A DNA stretch of 49,197 nucleotides from a virus: the IMG/VR virus record IMGVR_UViG_3300013102_000040, positions 1 through 49,197 of that record. One strand, written 5' to 3'. The translations under genes and the position numbers were made by a program. Positions 26,387 through 33,825 of this stretch are shown here, piece after piece (the stretch's first letter is position 1; every line of letters starts with the position of its first letter). The notes under the pieces were generated by a model. The model had not been told where the DNA came from. It worked only from the letters and a program-made list of their open reading frames with translations, and did no database searches.

Positions 26387-26593
26387 ATGACAACAACACA
26401 ACAAATCGCTGCCTGGTGGAAAAACCTCAATGGCGCAGGCAAATTCGGCTTTGCCTCCATTGTCTTCCTCGTTCTTAACTATCTCGGCCTGTTCATTGCC
26501 TACCCATCGGTGATGTTCGTCGTGACGTTCATCTTGCTCTTAATCGCAGCAGTCATCGGCACTGTCGTCTTCTTCTGCAGGGACAAGGACTAA
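26387..26593 (+). CDS. Small membrane protein, 68 aa, leaderless
   Basis: Two hydrophobic segments (FGFASIVFLVLNYLGLFIA and VMFVVTFILLLIAAVIGTVV) with a polar N-terminus and FFCRDKD end. First gene of the 26.4-34.8 kb block; its stop overlaps the next start by one base. Unknown function. Confidence 0.75.
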   Translation: MTTTQQIAAWWKNLNGAGKFGFASIVFLVLNYLGLFIAYPSVMFVVTFILLLIAAVIGTVVFFCRDKD

Positions 26594-27027
26594 TGAACAA
26601 CGACCTCTACGAAGCACTCATCAACCTCGGACTCCCACGTCTTCCGAAGGGCTACAGCTACAAGTTCAAAATCCGAGACTACGACGAGTCTATCGTGAAC
26701 AAGTGGCAGGACGCTCTCTACTGCTCACTTCGCAAGCACACCTTCGGAATCCCTCACGAAATCCATCGATGTGTTCTCGGCAAGGGAATCCTCGTACGCT
26801 GGAAAGTGAGCGGAGACATGAAGGAATCTCTCGAAAAGGGGATCGTGACGGAGGAAGAGCTCGAACAGGGTAAGTGGCTGCCAGCTCATCTCGTCCACGC
26901 AGGCTCCTATGCCTTTAAAAAGTTCGAAGAAGCTCAAGCGATCAAAGAAGCTGCACGACTTAAAAAGGAATCTGAACGTGACATCACTCGTCAGATTTCT
27001 CAGTTCCTGAACAAGAGGCTCCCATGA
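26593..27027 (+). CDS. LPxGY-family protein, 144 aa
   Basis: Member of a local paralogous family. Begins with LGLPRLPKGYSYKFKIRDYD and contains VTEEELEQGKWLPAHLVHAG at about residues 91-110; the next protein has LGLPEIPAPYSLRFKI and TEEEFDKQEWFPAHLAVAG in the same places. C-terminal helix is charged. Function unknown. Overlaps the next gene by four bases. Confidence 0.8.
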   Translation: MNNDLYEALINLGLPRLPKGYSYKFKIRDYDESIVNKWQDALYCSLRKHTFGIPHEIHRCVLGKGILVRWKVSGDMKESLEKGIVTEEELEQGKWLPAHLVHAGSYAFKKFEEAQAIKEAARLKKESERDITRQISQFLNKRLP

Positions 27028-27482
27028 AAACCTACAGCGACGTCATCGAACTCTACTCTCTGGGCCTGCCAGAAATCCCAGCTCCTTACTCTCTCCGATT
27101 CAAGATCAAGCGAATCGTCACAGGACAGAATGACCGAAAGTACTCGAACGTTCTCTATGTCACCGTCTACAAGACCTTCCTCGGTTTCCCCTTCCCCTGG
27201 AAGAGCGCGTACATGTCTCGAGAAGAGCGTGCAAACCGTTATAGCTCAGACATCTCGTTCCTTCTGAACAACGGCTACCTGACTGAGGAAGAGTTCGACA
27301 AGCAGGAATGGTTCCCTGCTCACCTTGCTGTTGCCGGTAAATACGCTTATGACCAATACATCTACCCAGAAATCTTTCGAAAGAAGCGGAAAGAACTGGA
27401 TAAGCTGAAGAACACCCCTCCTCCTCTCGTCTCTGAAAACCTCGACAACATCAAAGACTTTCTACACAAGGGAATGCCGTAA
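27024..27482 (+). CDS. LPxGY-family protein, 152 aa, paralogue of the 26593 product
   Basis: Same order of blocks as its upstream neighbour: LGLP-x2-P-x2-YS-x2-FKI at the start, a beta segment ending in a basic loop, T-E-E-E-F then W-F-P-A-H-L-x2-A-G-x-Y-A, and a charged helical tail. A tandem duplication is the simplest explanation. Overlaps both neighbours. Confidence 0.8.
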   Translation: MKTYSDVIELYSLGLPEIPAPYSLRFKIKRIVTGQNDRKYSNVLYVTVYKTFLGFPFPWKSAYMSREERANRYSSDISFLLNNGYLTEEEFDKQEWFPAHLAVAGKYAYDQYIYPEIFRKKRKELDKLKNTPPPLVSENLDNIKDFLHKGMP

Positions 27483-27766
27483 TGAAACTCAACCTCGTCT
27501 ACACCTACGCAACACCTCACGAGCAAGTTGTAAATATTGATGAGAATGCTTTCCTTAATTGGTGCTATGAGCATACAGGTGATTCTTCAAACGTTATTCT
27601 TCGTGAGTGTCGTTTGCGTAATATCTCGCCTAATCAATTCTTTCTTGAAAATCACACCTACATCTTCGGATACCTCGACTCTCTAGGTGAAGCCAAGCTC
27701 TCTGAGTTGACTGGATGGGGACACACGGGCATTGTGCTTTCTGAAGTGGAGCTGCTCGATGACTGA
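27482..27766 (+). CDS. Hypothetical protein, 94 aa
   Basis: Not recognised. Alpha/beta (LNLVYTYATPHEQVVNIDEN, HTGIVLSEVELLDD). Starts on the last base of the upstream stop (TAATG) and overlaps the next gene by eight bases. Confidence 0.7.
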   Translation: MKLNLVYTYATPHEQVVNIDENAFLNWCYEHTGDSSNVILRECRLRNISPNQFFLENHTYIFGYLDSLGEAKLSELTGWGHTGIVLSEVELLDD

Positions 27767-27944
27767 CGAACTGATGGAACGTGTACTTTTCCTCGAAAAC
27801 TTGTTAAAGTCGAATGGTGTTCACGAGTTCACTTGTAATGTCGCTAAAGTCGACCGACATAACCGACGCGGACAGACGTACATGTACCCTCAACCCTGCA
27901 ACTGTTGGCTGACAAATGAAATTGGGGAAAGCCACCTTGACTGA
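27759..27944 (+). CDS. Hypothetical protein with Cys residues, 61 aa
   Basis: ATG 27759 overlaps the upstream stop (ATGACTGA). Product MTDELMERVLFLENLLKSNG... has an N-terminal helix and a PQPCNCW segment near the end. C25 with the CxC pair may bind a metal. No family recognised. Confidence 0.65.
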   Translation: MTDELMERVLFLENLLKSNGVHEFTCNVAKVDRHNRRGQTYMYPQPCNCWLTNEIGESHLD

Positions 27945-28065
27945 CGAAATCCAGCTCCACACTCTCTCCTGCCCTCTCACCGAACAGGCTCGACGAAAGT
28001 CTCTCGGTCTCAAGCTCCTCCGTAATCCTAAGTGCACCTGCCCTCCGAAAGAAGAAAATGCCTAA
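27937..28065 (+). CDS. Hypothetical basic protein, 42 aa, TTG start
   Basis: TTG at 27937 has GGGGAAAG five bases upstream and overlaps the preceding stop by eight bases. Product starts MTDEIQLHTLSCPLTEQARR and ends CTCPPKEENA; it contains a Cys and a CxC pair, like its neighbour. It fills the otherwise empty gap between coupled genes. Confidence 0.55.
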   Translation: MTDEIQLHTLSCPLTEQARRKSLGLKLLRNPKCTCPPKEENA

Positions 28066-28312
28066 GAGCGAAGAAACCACTGCAACAGTCAACGTCCGCT
28101 TCTCTCACCTCGTAACTGATGAGGCTGCAGTTGAGATTGACCTTACCGAGTACCGAGCTTGGCTTGGTCTTGAACTGGACGAGTCCTTTGAGTTCACTGA
28201 GTCAGAGGTCCGTGAGTTCCTCGAATCGGGAATGGACCCCTGCTATGAGGTCACCAACCAGTACGGCCTCAACGAGTTCCAGATTGAATGGGTAGATTTT
28301 GACTGTGCCTGA
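28058..28312 (+). CDS. Hypothetical acidic protein, 84 aa
   Basis: Not recognised. Beta start (TATVNVRFSHLVTDEAAVEI) then acidic helices (ESEVREFLESGMDP). Overlaps the upstream gene by eight bases. Confidence 0.7.
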   Translation: MPKSEETTATVNVRFSHLVTDEAAVEIDLTEYRAWLGLELDESFEFTESEVREFLESGMDPCYEVTNQYGLNEFQIEWVDFDCA

Positions 28313-28589
28313 AAACCCCAACCTCTTCTTCGAGGACTCAAACGACTTCATTCAGCACAAGATCAACCAAGCCCGTCAAAGGGCCGAACACGATCTCGCT
28401 GAAAAAGAAGCCTCGCGAGCAGAGAACCGAAAGAAAGCTCGAGACATCGCTGCCTCTATTTTTGAGGAAGCCGCTGACATCGCTCTTGAAGGGATCGAAC
28501 AGCCGAAACTGGACAACGACACATGCTACGCAATTGCTGGCGCTCTCAAACTTCAGGCCGCTCTTATTCGAGGGGACGTCAATGAGTGA
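28305..28589 (+). CDS. Hypothetical helical protein, 94 aa
   Basis: GTG at 28305, overlapping the upstream stop by eight bases, is preferred; TTG at 28299 is the alternative. Strongly helical and charged (KINQARQRAEHDLAEKEASR, ENRKKARDIAASIFEEAADI). Residues 55-90 resemble the next gene's product in style (AIAGALKLQAALI). Confidence 0.65.
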   Translation: MPENPNLFFEDSNDFIQHKINQARQRAEHDLAEKEASRAENRKKARDIAASIFEEAADIALEGIEQPKLDNDTCYAIAGALKLQAALIRGDVNE

Positions 28590-28800
28590 AGCTAAACTCG
28601 TAACAAACGAGCAAATTGCTGCTATTGTCAAGACAACCGCTCTCGGTCTCGCTTCTCACGTTCTTCGGCGTGGAGGCAAGGACGATGTTGACCCTCTGAC
28701 TTGCATCATCCTCGCCGGCGAAATCAATCAGCTCGCTGAGATGTGGGGAAAAGCAGACTTCTTTAACTTCGACGAAAGCACCCTAAACGATGGCAGTTAA
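28582..28800 (+). CDS. Hypothetical helical protein, 72 aa
   Basis: ATG 28582 overlaps the upstream stop (ATGAGTGA). Product MSEAKLVTNEQIAAIVKTTA... contains LTCIILAGEINQLAEMWG. Not recognised. Confidence 0.65.
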   Translation: MSEAKLVTNEQIAAIVKTTALGLASHVLRRGGKDDVDPLTCIILAGEINQLAEMWGKADFFNFDESTLNDGS

Positions 28801-28996
28801 ATACCGCTCATACAAGCCTCACCGTCTCGCAATTCAGACACTTGAACAACAGATTCGTGAGAACAACACCACAAAGTACCGTTGCATTGCGTATGGCGAT
28901 CCACAGGATGAGATCGATATCTACGACATCTGGAACGCTCAGCTTCAGGAAACGATCTCTCTTCTTCTGGATGTGGTGGAAAATGCCCCGTCCTAA
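28790..28996 (+). CDS. Hypothetical protein, 68 aa
   Basis: Not recognised. Basic start (MAVKYRSYKPHRLAIQTLEQ) and an acidic, helical end (NAQLQETISLLLDVVENAPS). Overlaps both neighbours. Confidence 0.65.
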   Translation: MAVKYRSYKPHRLAIQTLEQQIRENNTTKYRCIAYGDPQDEIDIYDIWNAQLQETISLLLDVVENAPS

Positions 28997-29231
28997 CATG
29001 AACGAGCCATGGGCTCTCATCATCTGCACGACAACCTCTCTTAATTCTCAGATCGGACCACAAGCTGATCTTGAACGGTATGTTGACACCGGACACTGGC
29101 GTTTCTACTGCTCATGGCCTTCCTATGAAGACTACAGCAATCTCACCGAAGATGTCCGTGAGACCATCATCCGTCTAGCTCGCGAAGCTGAAATTCGAAG
29201 GAGAAAAGGTGTCACTACTCCAGGCTATTAA
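28983..29231 (+). CDS. Hypothetical protein, 82 aa
   Basis: ATG 28983 lies inside the end of the preceding gene (14-base overlap). Product MPRPNMNEPWALIICTTTSL... has a beta start, aromatic middle (GHWRFYCSWPSYEDYS) and a basic helix. Not recognised. Confidence 0.6.
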   Translation: MPRPNMNEPWALIICTTTSLNSQIGPQADLERYVDTGHWRFYCSWPSYEDYSNLTEDVRETIIRLAREAEIRRRKGVTTPGY

Positions 29232-29457
29232 AGACGCAATCGATTCATTCGATCCAACGAATCCCAAGGGTCATGAATTGTACCAGCACATCGCTTCTAA
29301 GCTCTACGAAGCGGGGCATTCACAACAACCAGCCGTTGAGATCGTTGCTCAAACTATTGACCGTACAACCGTTCTTGCCGAGAACTCTGAAAGTCTGGAA
29401 GAGTTTAAGGAAAAGCTAGATCGTTTCGCTCATCTCCGCAAGGACTTCAAGTTTTAA
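29209..29457 (+). CDS. Hypothetical helical protein, 82 aa, GTG start
   Basis: GTG 29209 preceded by GAAGGAGAAAAG. Helical (SLLQAIKDAIDSFDPTNPKG, ESLEEFKEKLDRFAHLRKDF). Not recognised. The next coding frame continues in the same reading frame after its stop. Confidence 0.7.
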   Translation: MSLLQAIKDAIDSFDPTNPKGHELYQHIASKLYEAGHSQQPAVEIVAQTIDRTTVLAENSESLEEFKEKLDRFAHLRKDFKF

Positions 29458-29466
29458 GGACTTCCC

Positions 29467-29769
29467 ATCAAAATCGTAACCCAGATCGAAACACCCACTC
29501 TCGGTGACACCGTCTTTGAACAGGCAGACCACCGAACCACGACGAACCTTCCAGACCAGCAGGCAATGATTGTCGAGCTGCTCTACGAAATCCTATTTAA
29601 GGTCAAAGCCTCGTATCAAATTCCTGATGAGATGCTCAACCTGAATGGATACATTCCAACGAGGTTCCGTCCGCGACAGGGTTACAACTCTCCCGATCCC
29701 GACTTCCTTGACCGTCCACTTGTACTTTCCCCTCTCGAAGAGATAGAATCAGAACATGCCGAAAATTAA
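29467..29769 (+). CDS. Hypothetical protein, about 100 aa, possible ATC start
   Basis: The frame from 29458 to 29769 is open and reads like protein from the beginning (IKIVTQIETPTLGDTVFEQA), but the first standard start codon is ATG 29566. AAGGAC at 29454-29461 stands five bases before ATC at 29467, so AUC initiation is possible; starting at 29566 would give only 67 residues and leave 108 bases without a gene. The same frame holds the preceding gene, so read-through of its TAA is a third possibility. No family recognised. Confidence 0.5.
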   Translation: MKIVTQIETPTLGDTVFEQADHRTTTNLPDQQAMIVELLYEILFKVKASYQIPDEMLNLNGYIPTRFRPRQGYNSPDPDFLDRPLVLSPLEEIESEHAEN

Positions 29770-29983
29770 AGTCAAAGAGACGAAGACAGTTAAAGCAGAG
29801 GTCGATGAAAACGACCTTGCCCGTTCCATCGCTGAGAATTGGAGCGAGGATGAAGTAGCCAACTTTCTCATCGAACTATTCGAAAACATGCACTATGGGC
29901 AAGAGTTTAAGTTTGTTGAAAAAGCCACTTTATGGGGTTTCCGTGCAAAGTTTGAAGCTTGGGTAAAAGGTGATGCATCATGA
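29756..29983 (+). CDS. Hypothetical protein, 75 aa
   Basis: Not recognised. Charged start (MPKIKVKETKTVKAEVDEND) and a helical body (FLIELFENMHYGQEFKFVEK). Overlaps both neighbours by 14 and four bases. Confidence 0.65.
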   Translation: MPKIKVKETKTVKAEVDENDLARSIAENWSEDEVANFLIELFENMHYGQEFKFVEKATLWGFRAKFEAWVKGDAS

Positions 29984-30471
29984 CTCTTCAAGATGACATG
30001 AAGGCTCGACTGTTTAACGAGCTCAATGGTATGATCGCTCCTGATGGTGGAAACCGAGACAAGCCCTATCTCTCGACTCTCCAGTGCCAGACCCTCTCGA
30101 GCGTCATCACTAATAAGTTCTTCATTCTCGACCGAAACGATCTCGCCACTCCTCGAGTCGCGGATAACACTGGCCGAGCAAACCGATATCTTCATGCTTA
30201 CGATCATCGAGCTGAGGGTGCAAACATTCAGGGAACTGATTCATGGGACCTTGCCGTGGACAAACTCGTTTCTGCTATCCACGACATCGAGGCTCTCGAA
30301 CTAGCTCGCGACTGGAAAGAAAACAAGGATCGGGAAGACCAAGAGCTTCGAGACCTTGCTATGCGTCTCTTCAATCTCTCGAATCCGACCAGCGAGTGGA
30401 GCGTTCTCTCGGACCTTGTCCATGAGAAGTGGATCAACATCGCTCGAAACGCGAAGACTCTTCTGACCTAG
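29980..30471 (+). CDS. Hypothetical protein, 163 aa
   Basis: Not recognised. Mostly helical, with HAYDHRAEGANIQGTDSWDL in the middle and a highly charged helix (LELARDWKENKDREDQELRD) later. Overlaps its upstream neighbour by ATGA; one base separates it from the next start. Confidence 0.75.
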   Translation: MTLQDDMKARLFNELNGMIAPDGGNRDKPYLSTLQCQTLSSVITNKFFILDRNDLATPRVADNTGRANRYLHAYDHRAEGANIQGTDSWDLAVDKLVSAIHDIEALELARDWKENKDREDQELRDLAMRLFNLSNPTSEWSVLSDLVHEKWINIARNAKTLLT

Positions 30472-30472
30472 A

Positions 30473-30892
30473 ATGGAGATTTGGGTACTCGTCGCTCTTT
30501 CGGTGTATGCTGTTTTTGCAGGGCATTGGAATGCCTGGGAAAACGCTAAATCGGTCAAGAAACCTCAACCTTCTCTAAAACCGCCTAAAGCTACCAAATC
30601 GTTGAGTGACTACATTCCCAAGGACCGTTCCATCCAACAAGCTCAGCACCGAGAATGGGACCAACAGAATGCCGCTCTTCGTCGTGCAACCTGTAAAGGC
30701 CACTACGGTAAAGTCGCGTGCAAACATTGCTATGTATCAGATATGAACACCCCATGGAACTGCCATTGCGACGTTGTTGAAGTCCGCAACATGGATGGTT
30801 CAATAGCTCTGTATTACATTAAACCTGAGAAAAACTGCAAATACCACTCAAAGGACCATTACTTTGTCAACCAAGTTTCCACCACTGCCTGA
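30473..30892 (+). CDS. Membrane-anchored Cys/His-rich protein, 139 aa
   Basis: N-terminal hydrophobic segment (MEIWVLVALSVYAVFAGHWN) then a basic linker (KSVKKPQPSLKPPKATKS). Residues about 74-101 hold a Cys/His cluster (CKGHYGKVACKHCYVSD, WNCHCDVV), with another CKYHSKDHY later, suggesting zinc binding. Function unknown. Confidence 0.7.
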   Translation: MEIWVLVALSVYAVFAGHWNAWENAKSVKKPQPSLKPPKATKSLSDYIPKDRSIQQAQHREWDQQNAALRRATCKGHYGKVACKHCYVSDMNTPWNCHCDVVEVRNMDGSIALYYIKPEKNCKYHSKDHYFVNQVSTTA

Positions 30893-31124
30893 CGGTTATT
30901 TCTTCCGTGTAGACGATCTCCTCGGAGCTCCTGTTCTCCGAATCCAGAAAAACGGCTTTCTCGGCTCAAAGACTGCCGAACTCGTTTGGATCGACGAAGA
31001 AGACCAGAATCCTGAGGGACTTGTCCGAGTTGGAGAATATCTCAAGAGTCGTCTACTCGAAAAGCTTGAAACGTCAGACTTCATTGAGAAATTCGCTGGC
31101 GACTACCCACCCAAGGAACTTTAA
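30864..31124 (+). CDS. LPxGY-family protein, 86 aa, TTG start
   Basis: TTG 30864 with AAGGAC seven bases upstream, overlapping the previous gene. Begins MSTKFPPLPDGYFFRVDDLL: the P-L-P-x-G-Y start shared with the proteins at 26593, 31125 and 31363, followed by a strand-loop with KNGFLGSKTAELVWI. Shorter than the founding pair. Function unknown. Confidence 0.7.
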   Translation: MSTKFPPLPDGYFFRVDDLLGAPVLRIQKNGFLGSKTAELVWIDEEDQNPEGLVRVGEYLKSRLLEKLETSDFIEKFAGDYPPKEL

Positions 31125-31379
31125 ATGATCACGCCTCCACCTCTTCCAAAGGGCTACTACTTCAAGCTGACTCCTGGCTACAGCGAGTACGCTGACTTTA
31201 TGCTCGCTCGGTTACAGAACTATGCGGCCAGCGTGAAGCTCTATAAGAAGGGCCTTTGGGGCAATAGCAAACATGTCGTCACAATCAGCATCCCTGAAAC
31301 CGGACCGCATGTCCATCCCACCGAAGAGCAGGTCCTTGAGGCCATGAAGACGGCGATGCTCTATGTCCCGACAAACTAA
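31125..31379 (+). CDS. LPxGY-family protein, 84 aa
   Basis: Starts on the base after the preceding stop; AAGGAAC upstream. MITPPPLPKGYYFKLTPGYS, then KLYKKGLWGNSKHVVTISI, gives the same order of motifs as its upstream neighbour. C-terminal helix. Overlaps the next gene by 17 bases. Confidence 0.75.
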   Translation: MITPPPLPKGYYFKLTPGYSEYADFMLARLQNYAASVKLYKKGLWGNSKHVVTISIPETGPHVHPTEEQVLEAMKTAMLYVPTN

Positions 31380-31614
31380 AATGCCGAGGGGCTACCACCT
31401 CTCGATCCATCACCAGTTCCCGGACCGTCTAGGCCATGGTGGCTTCACTCGGATTGAACTCATCAAGGACCACTGGTGGCATGGCCCAAAGAGTGTCTAC
31501 TCGTACCTCTCATTCTACACGATGATTGAGGGGTCGAAGGAGGCAGAGCTGCGAGAATGGTTCATCGATTACGCCTGGCAATTAAAACGAGGGATTGTAC
31601 TTCCCGAAGAATAA
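31363..31614 (+). CDS. LPxGY-family protein, 83 aa
   Basis: MSRQTKMPRGYHLSIHHQFP with KDHWWHGPKSVYSYLSFY corresponds to the K-x-G-W/F-G-x-K block of its relatives. Third of three adjacent short members. Function unknown. Confidence 0.7.
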   Translation: MSRQTKMPRGYHLSIHHQFPDRLGHGGFTRIELIKDHWWHGPKSVYSYLSFYTMIEGSKEAELREWFIDYAWQLKRGIVLPEE

Positions 31615-31630
31615 AGGATATTATCTACTT

Positions 31631-32092
31631 ATGAATCAAACAACAAGAGAAATCACCTTCAGTGAAATCCGCCAGGGTGACAAGCTCCGTGTAACGGAAA
31701 CTTACCCTTCAGGTCTTGAATCAACCGTCGTCGGAATTGCATCTCAGGCTGACACGGTCGTCACTGAGCATGCTCGATGGCTAGCTCACTCCGACTCGCA
31801 AAACAATGCCGACTTCATTCTTGCCGTCACTAATCCTCCACGAGGCGTCAAGCAGAAGATCGAACTACTTCACCGTGAACGGATTGCCCCGCCAACCGAG
31901 CATGGCACCATCATCCGTATTACCGAGTTCATCCGATACAACAACGTCGTCAAGACGAATGCTCTCGCAATTCTCGACATCGACGATGAGTGGTGCTACT
32001 TTGAGTATCCCAACGAATGCGGCAGTGCATACCTTGCGCCAAGCAGCATCGTCTCCTGGAATCCCGTCGACATCACTGATCTCCCTAACTAA
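31631..32092 (+). CDS. Hypothetical protein, 153 aa
   Basis: ATG 31631 is chosen over a frame back to 31595. Beta-rich (TFSEIRQGDKLRVTETYPSG, VKTNALAILDIDDEWCYFEY), resembling two SH3-like halves. No family recognised. AAAGGATATT lies upstream at a longer than usual distance. Confidence 0.65.
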   Translation: MNQTTREITFSEIRQGDKLRVTETYPSGLESTVVGIASQADTVVTEHARWLAHSDSQNNADFILAVTNPPRGVKQKIELLHRERIAPPTEHGTIIRITEFIRYNNVVKTNALAILDIDDEWCYFEYPNECGSAYLAPSSIVSWNPVDITDLPN

Positions 32093-32105
32093 AGGACTTA
32101 AATAA

Positions 32106-32792
32106 ATGGATATTACCCTCATCGTGATCGCCGTTCTGGTGATCGCCGCAATCATCGCTTTCTTCATCAGCCGCGCATCTCGCAAGAAGAAGGCCGCAAA
32201 GGCCAAGGCCTCTCACCCTGCAGCTCGTCAGTCGTATATCGTTCCGCCAACTTCGACAACTCCCGTTGAAAAGTTCATCGACTCGAAGCCGACAAAGAGC
32301 GTCACTCGCAAGGAGACCTTCGAAAAGAAGGCCGAGTACATTGCACCTACGTTCCGCTCTGAGACTGAGAAGAAGCAGGACGCAGCTCGACTTCGTCCTC
32401 GTTCTAACTCGACAAAGGCCGACGCTTACCGTGACCGCTACGAGGACAACTATTACCCGTCCAATGCGGTAACAGACGCTGTTCTGCTTTCCTCACTGAT
32501 GGCCACTTCGGTCAACACCAACGATGACGCTCGAGTCGACCACACCCCGGCTCCTGAGAAGACCGAAGACTCTTCACCGTCGTACAACTCTGACTACAAC
32601 TCCTCCTCGAGTTACGACTCCAGCCCGTCTTACTCGGACTCGAGCTCCTCGTACACCTCGTCTACGAGCTACGATTCGGGTTCTTCGTACTCGAGTTCCA
32701 GCGATTCCTCGTCAAGCTACAGCTCGAGTAGCTATGACTCTGGTTCTTCTTCCTCGTCCTTCGACTCCGGTTCTTCTGGCTCGTTCGACTAA
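32106..32792 (+). CDS. Membrane-anchored protein with Ser/Tyr-rich low-complexity tail, 228 aa
   Basis: N-terminal transmembrane segment (ITLIVIAVLVIAAIIAFFI) and basic stretch (SRKKKAAKAKA) place residues 30 onward in the cytoplasm. Residues about 160-228 are almost only Ser, Tyr, Asp, Gly and Phe (SYDSGSSYSSSSDSSSSYSS and similar). Such sequences are disordered and can form condensates; the role here is unknown. AAGGACTTAAATA precedes the ATG. Confidence 0.8.
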   Translation: MDITLIVIAVLVIAAIIAFFISRASRKKKAAKAKASHPAARQSYIVPPTSTTPVEKFIDSKPTKSVTRKETFEKKAEYIAPTFRSETEKKQDAARLRPRSNSTKADAYRDRYEDNYYPSNAVTDAVLLSSLMATSVNTNDDARVDHTPAPEKTEDSSPSYNSDYNSSSSYDSSPSYSDSSSSYTSSTSYDSGSSYSSSSDSSSSYSSSSYDSGSSSSSFDSGSSGSFD

Positions 32793-32795
32793 AAA

Positions 32796-32843
32796 TTGTA
32801 CACTTCACGGTACCCGTAATAGAATAAATCTGTTACGGGTACC
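32796..32843 (+). promoter_or_regulatory. Promoter with 11-pair hairpin around its -10 box
   Basis: TTGTAC at 32796-32801 and TAGAAT at 32820-32825, spacer 18. GGTACCCGTAA (32809-32819) and TTACGGGTACC (32833-32843) are perfectly complementary and enclose the -10 box, so the second arm lies in the 5' leader. Also a possible terminator of the Ser/Tyr-rich gene. Confidence 0.75.
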
Positions 32844-32862
32844 ACCCACTTAAAGGATTAAA

Positions 32863-33039
32863 ATGCGAAACAAATTTCTTCGACTCATGACTGCAGGCAC
32901 GCGACGCTTCCATCAGGGTCGAGTCAATGACCTCTCAGCGGAGCTCGATGCAATCGACAATGAAATGGCTGATCTACAGGAACGACGCGAAAAAGTCGTT
33001 GACCAGCTGGAATATCACGAGGAGTGCTTGGGCATTTGA
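32863..33039 (+). CDS. Small coiled-coil protein, 58 aa
   Basis: ATG 32863 after AAAGGATTAAA. Basic N-terminus (MRNKFLRLMTAGTRRFHQGR) and a clear coiled coil (VNDLSAELDAIDNEMADLQE, RREKVVDQLEYHEE). No family recognised. First gene behind the 32796 promoter. Confidence 0.7.
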   Translation: MRNKFLRLMTAGTRRFHQGRVNDLSAELDAIDNEMADLQERREKVVDQLEYHEECLGI

Positions 33040-33218
33040 ACAGAAACCAGGCACTAGCTCTCAGGTATGCCGAGGCTCTTCTAGAAGACCCTGACTTCCT
33101 CGGTATTAGTGAACTGTTTGGCGAGGATTACAACCTCTCAGAAAAGGACGAGCACGAAATCTACGGGTTCGTTTCAAAGATTTCTCTCAACTACCCTCAA
33201 GAATGGGACAAAGAATAG
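33036..33218 (+). CDS. Hypothetical protein, 60 aa, TTG start
   Basis: TTG 33036 overlaps the upstream TGA (TTGA) with GAGGAG eleven bases upstream; GTG 33024 in the same frame is an alternative. Product begins MNRNQALALRYAEALLEDPD and is helical and acidic. Not recognised. Confidence 0.6.
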   Translation: MNRNQALALRYAEALLEDPDFLGISELFGEDYNLSEKDEHEIYGFVSKISLNYPQEWDKE

Positions 33219-33634
33219 TGTCAGTCACAATCGCATCGGTAACTCCTGATCAGTTTGAGGATTTGGTGGTTGAGCGAGCAAACCGAATTAAAAACCTCGA
33301 CATTGAGATTGCAGATATTCCGTTCGAACTTCTCCTCGAATCAGAGCAGTTGAAGTACAAGCACATCGCTCGTCAGCAGCTCCGCTCACAGTTCACGATT
33401 CTTCCGAGCCACGTCGAACCGAAGGTCAAGAAGGTTCTGATTCGGAGTCTTTCTCCATGGAGCTTTCGTCCAGAAGTTTGGGCAGAGCTGAAGGCCATTC
33501 AAATGTTCACTCCTCGGAATCTTCCATCTCGAGAAGTTTATGTGGTTGAGTTTGAAGACGGTCAGAAAGACCTTTGGGCGATCGACGACCCTGACAACCA
33601 CTTCGAATTTAAGGATGCAAGTACGTACGAATGA
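33203..33634 (+). CDS. Hypothetical protein, 143 aa
   Basis: Not recognised. ATG 33203 overlaps the upstream gene; GTG 33218, right at the upstream stop, is an alternative. Alpha/beta with a helical middle (LKYKHIARQQLRSQFTILPS) and a C-terminal strand region (REVYVVEFEDGQKDLWAIDD). Confidence 0.7.
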   Translation: MGQRIVSVTIASVTPDQFEDLVVERANRIKNLDIEIADIPFELLLESEQLKYKHIARQQLRSQFTILPSHVEPKVKKVLIRSLSPWSFRPEVWAELKAIQMFTPRNLPSREVYVVEFEDGQKDLWAIDDPDNHFEFKDASTYE

Positions 33635-33825
33635 AAGAACGTTTAATCCTCACAGGAATTGGAACGCTTTGGGTTTGTTTGGTTCTTGCCGGTTATATTT
33701 GGTTAGGATCGCTGATCCGAGCTGAAGACGCCGCATACTTCTATTACTCAATGGGATTAATTGTTACAGGCGGTTTTGCCAGTGTTCGGTTTATCATCTA
33801 TCATTTTACAAGGAACCATAAATGA
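33631..33825 (+). CDS. Small membrane protein with two transmembrane segments, 64 aa
   Basis: Overlaps the upstream stop by four bases. Segments LILTGIGTLWVCLVLAGYIW and YFYYSMGLIVTGGFASVRFI flank a short loop LGSLIRAEDAA; C-terminus basic (HFTRNHK). The topology resembles class II holins, but there is no lysin beside it here. Confidence 0.7.
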   Translation: MKERLILTGIGTLWVCLVLAGYIWLGSLIRAEDAAYFYYSMGLIVTGGFASVRFIIYHFTRNHK

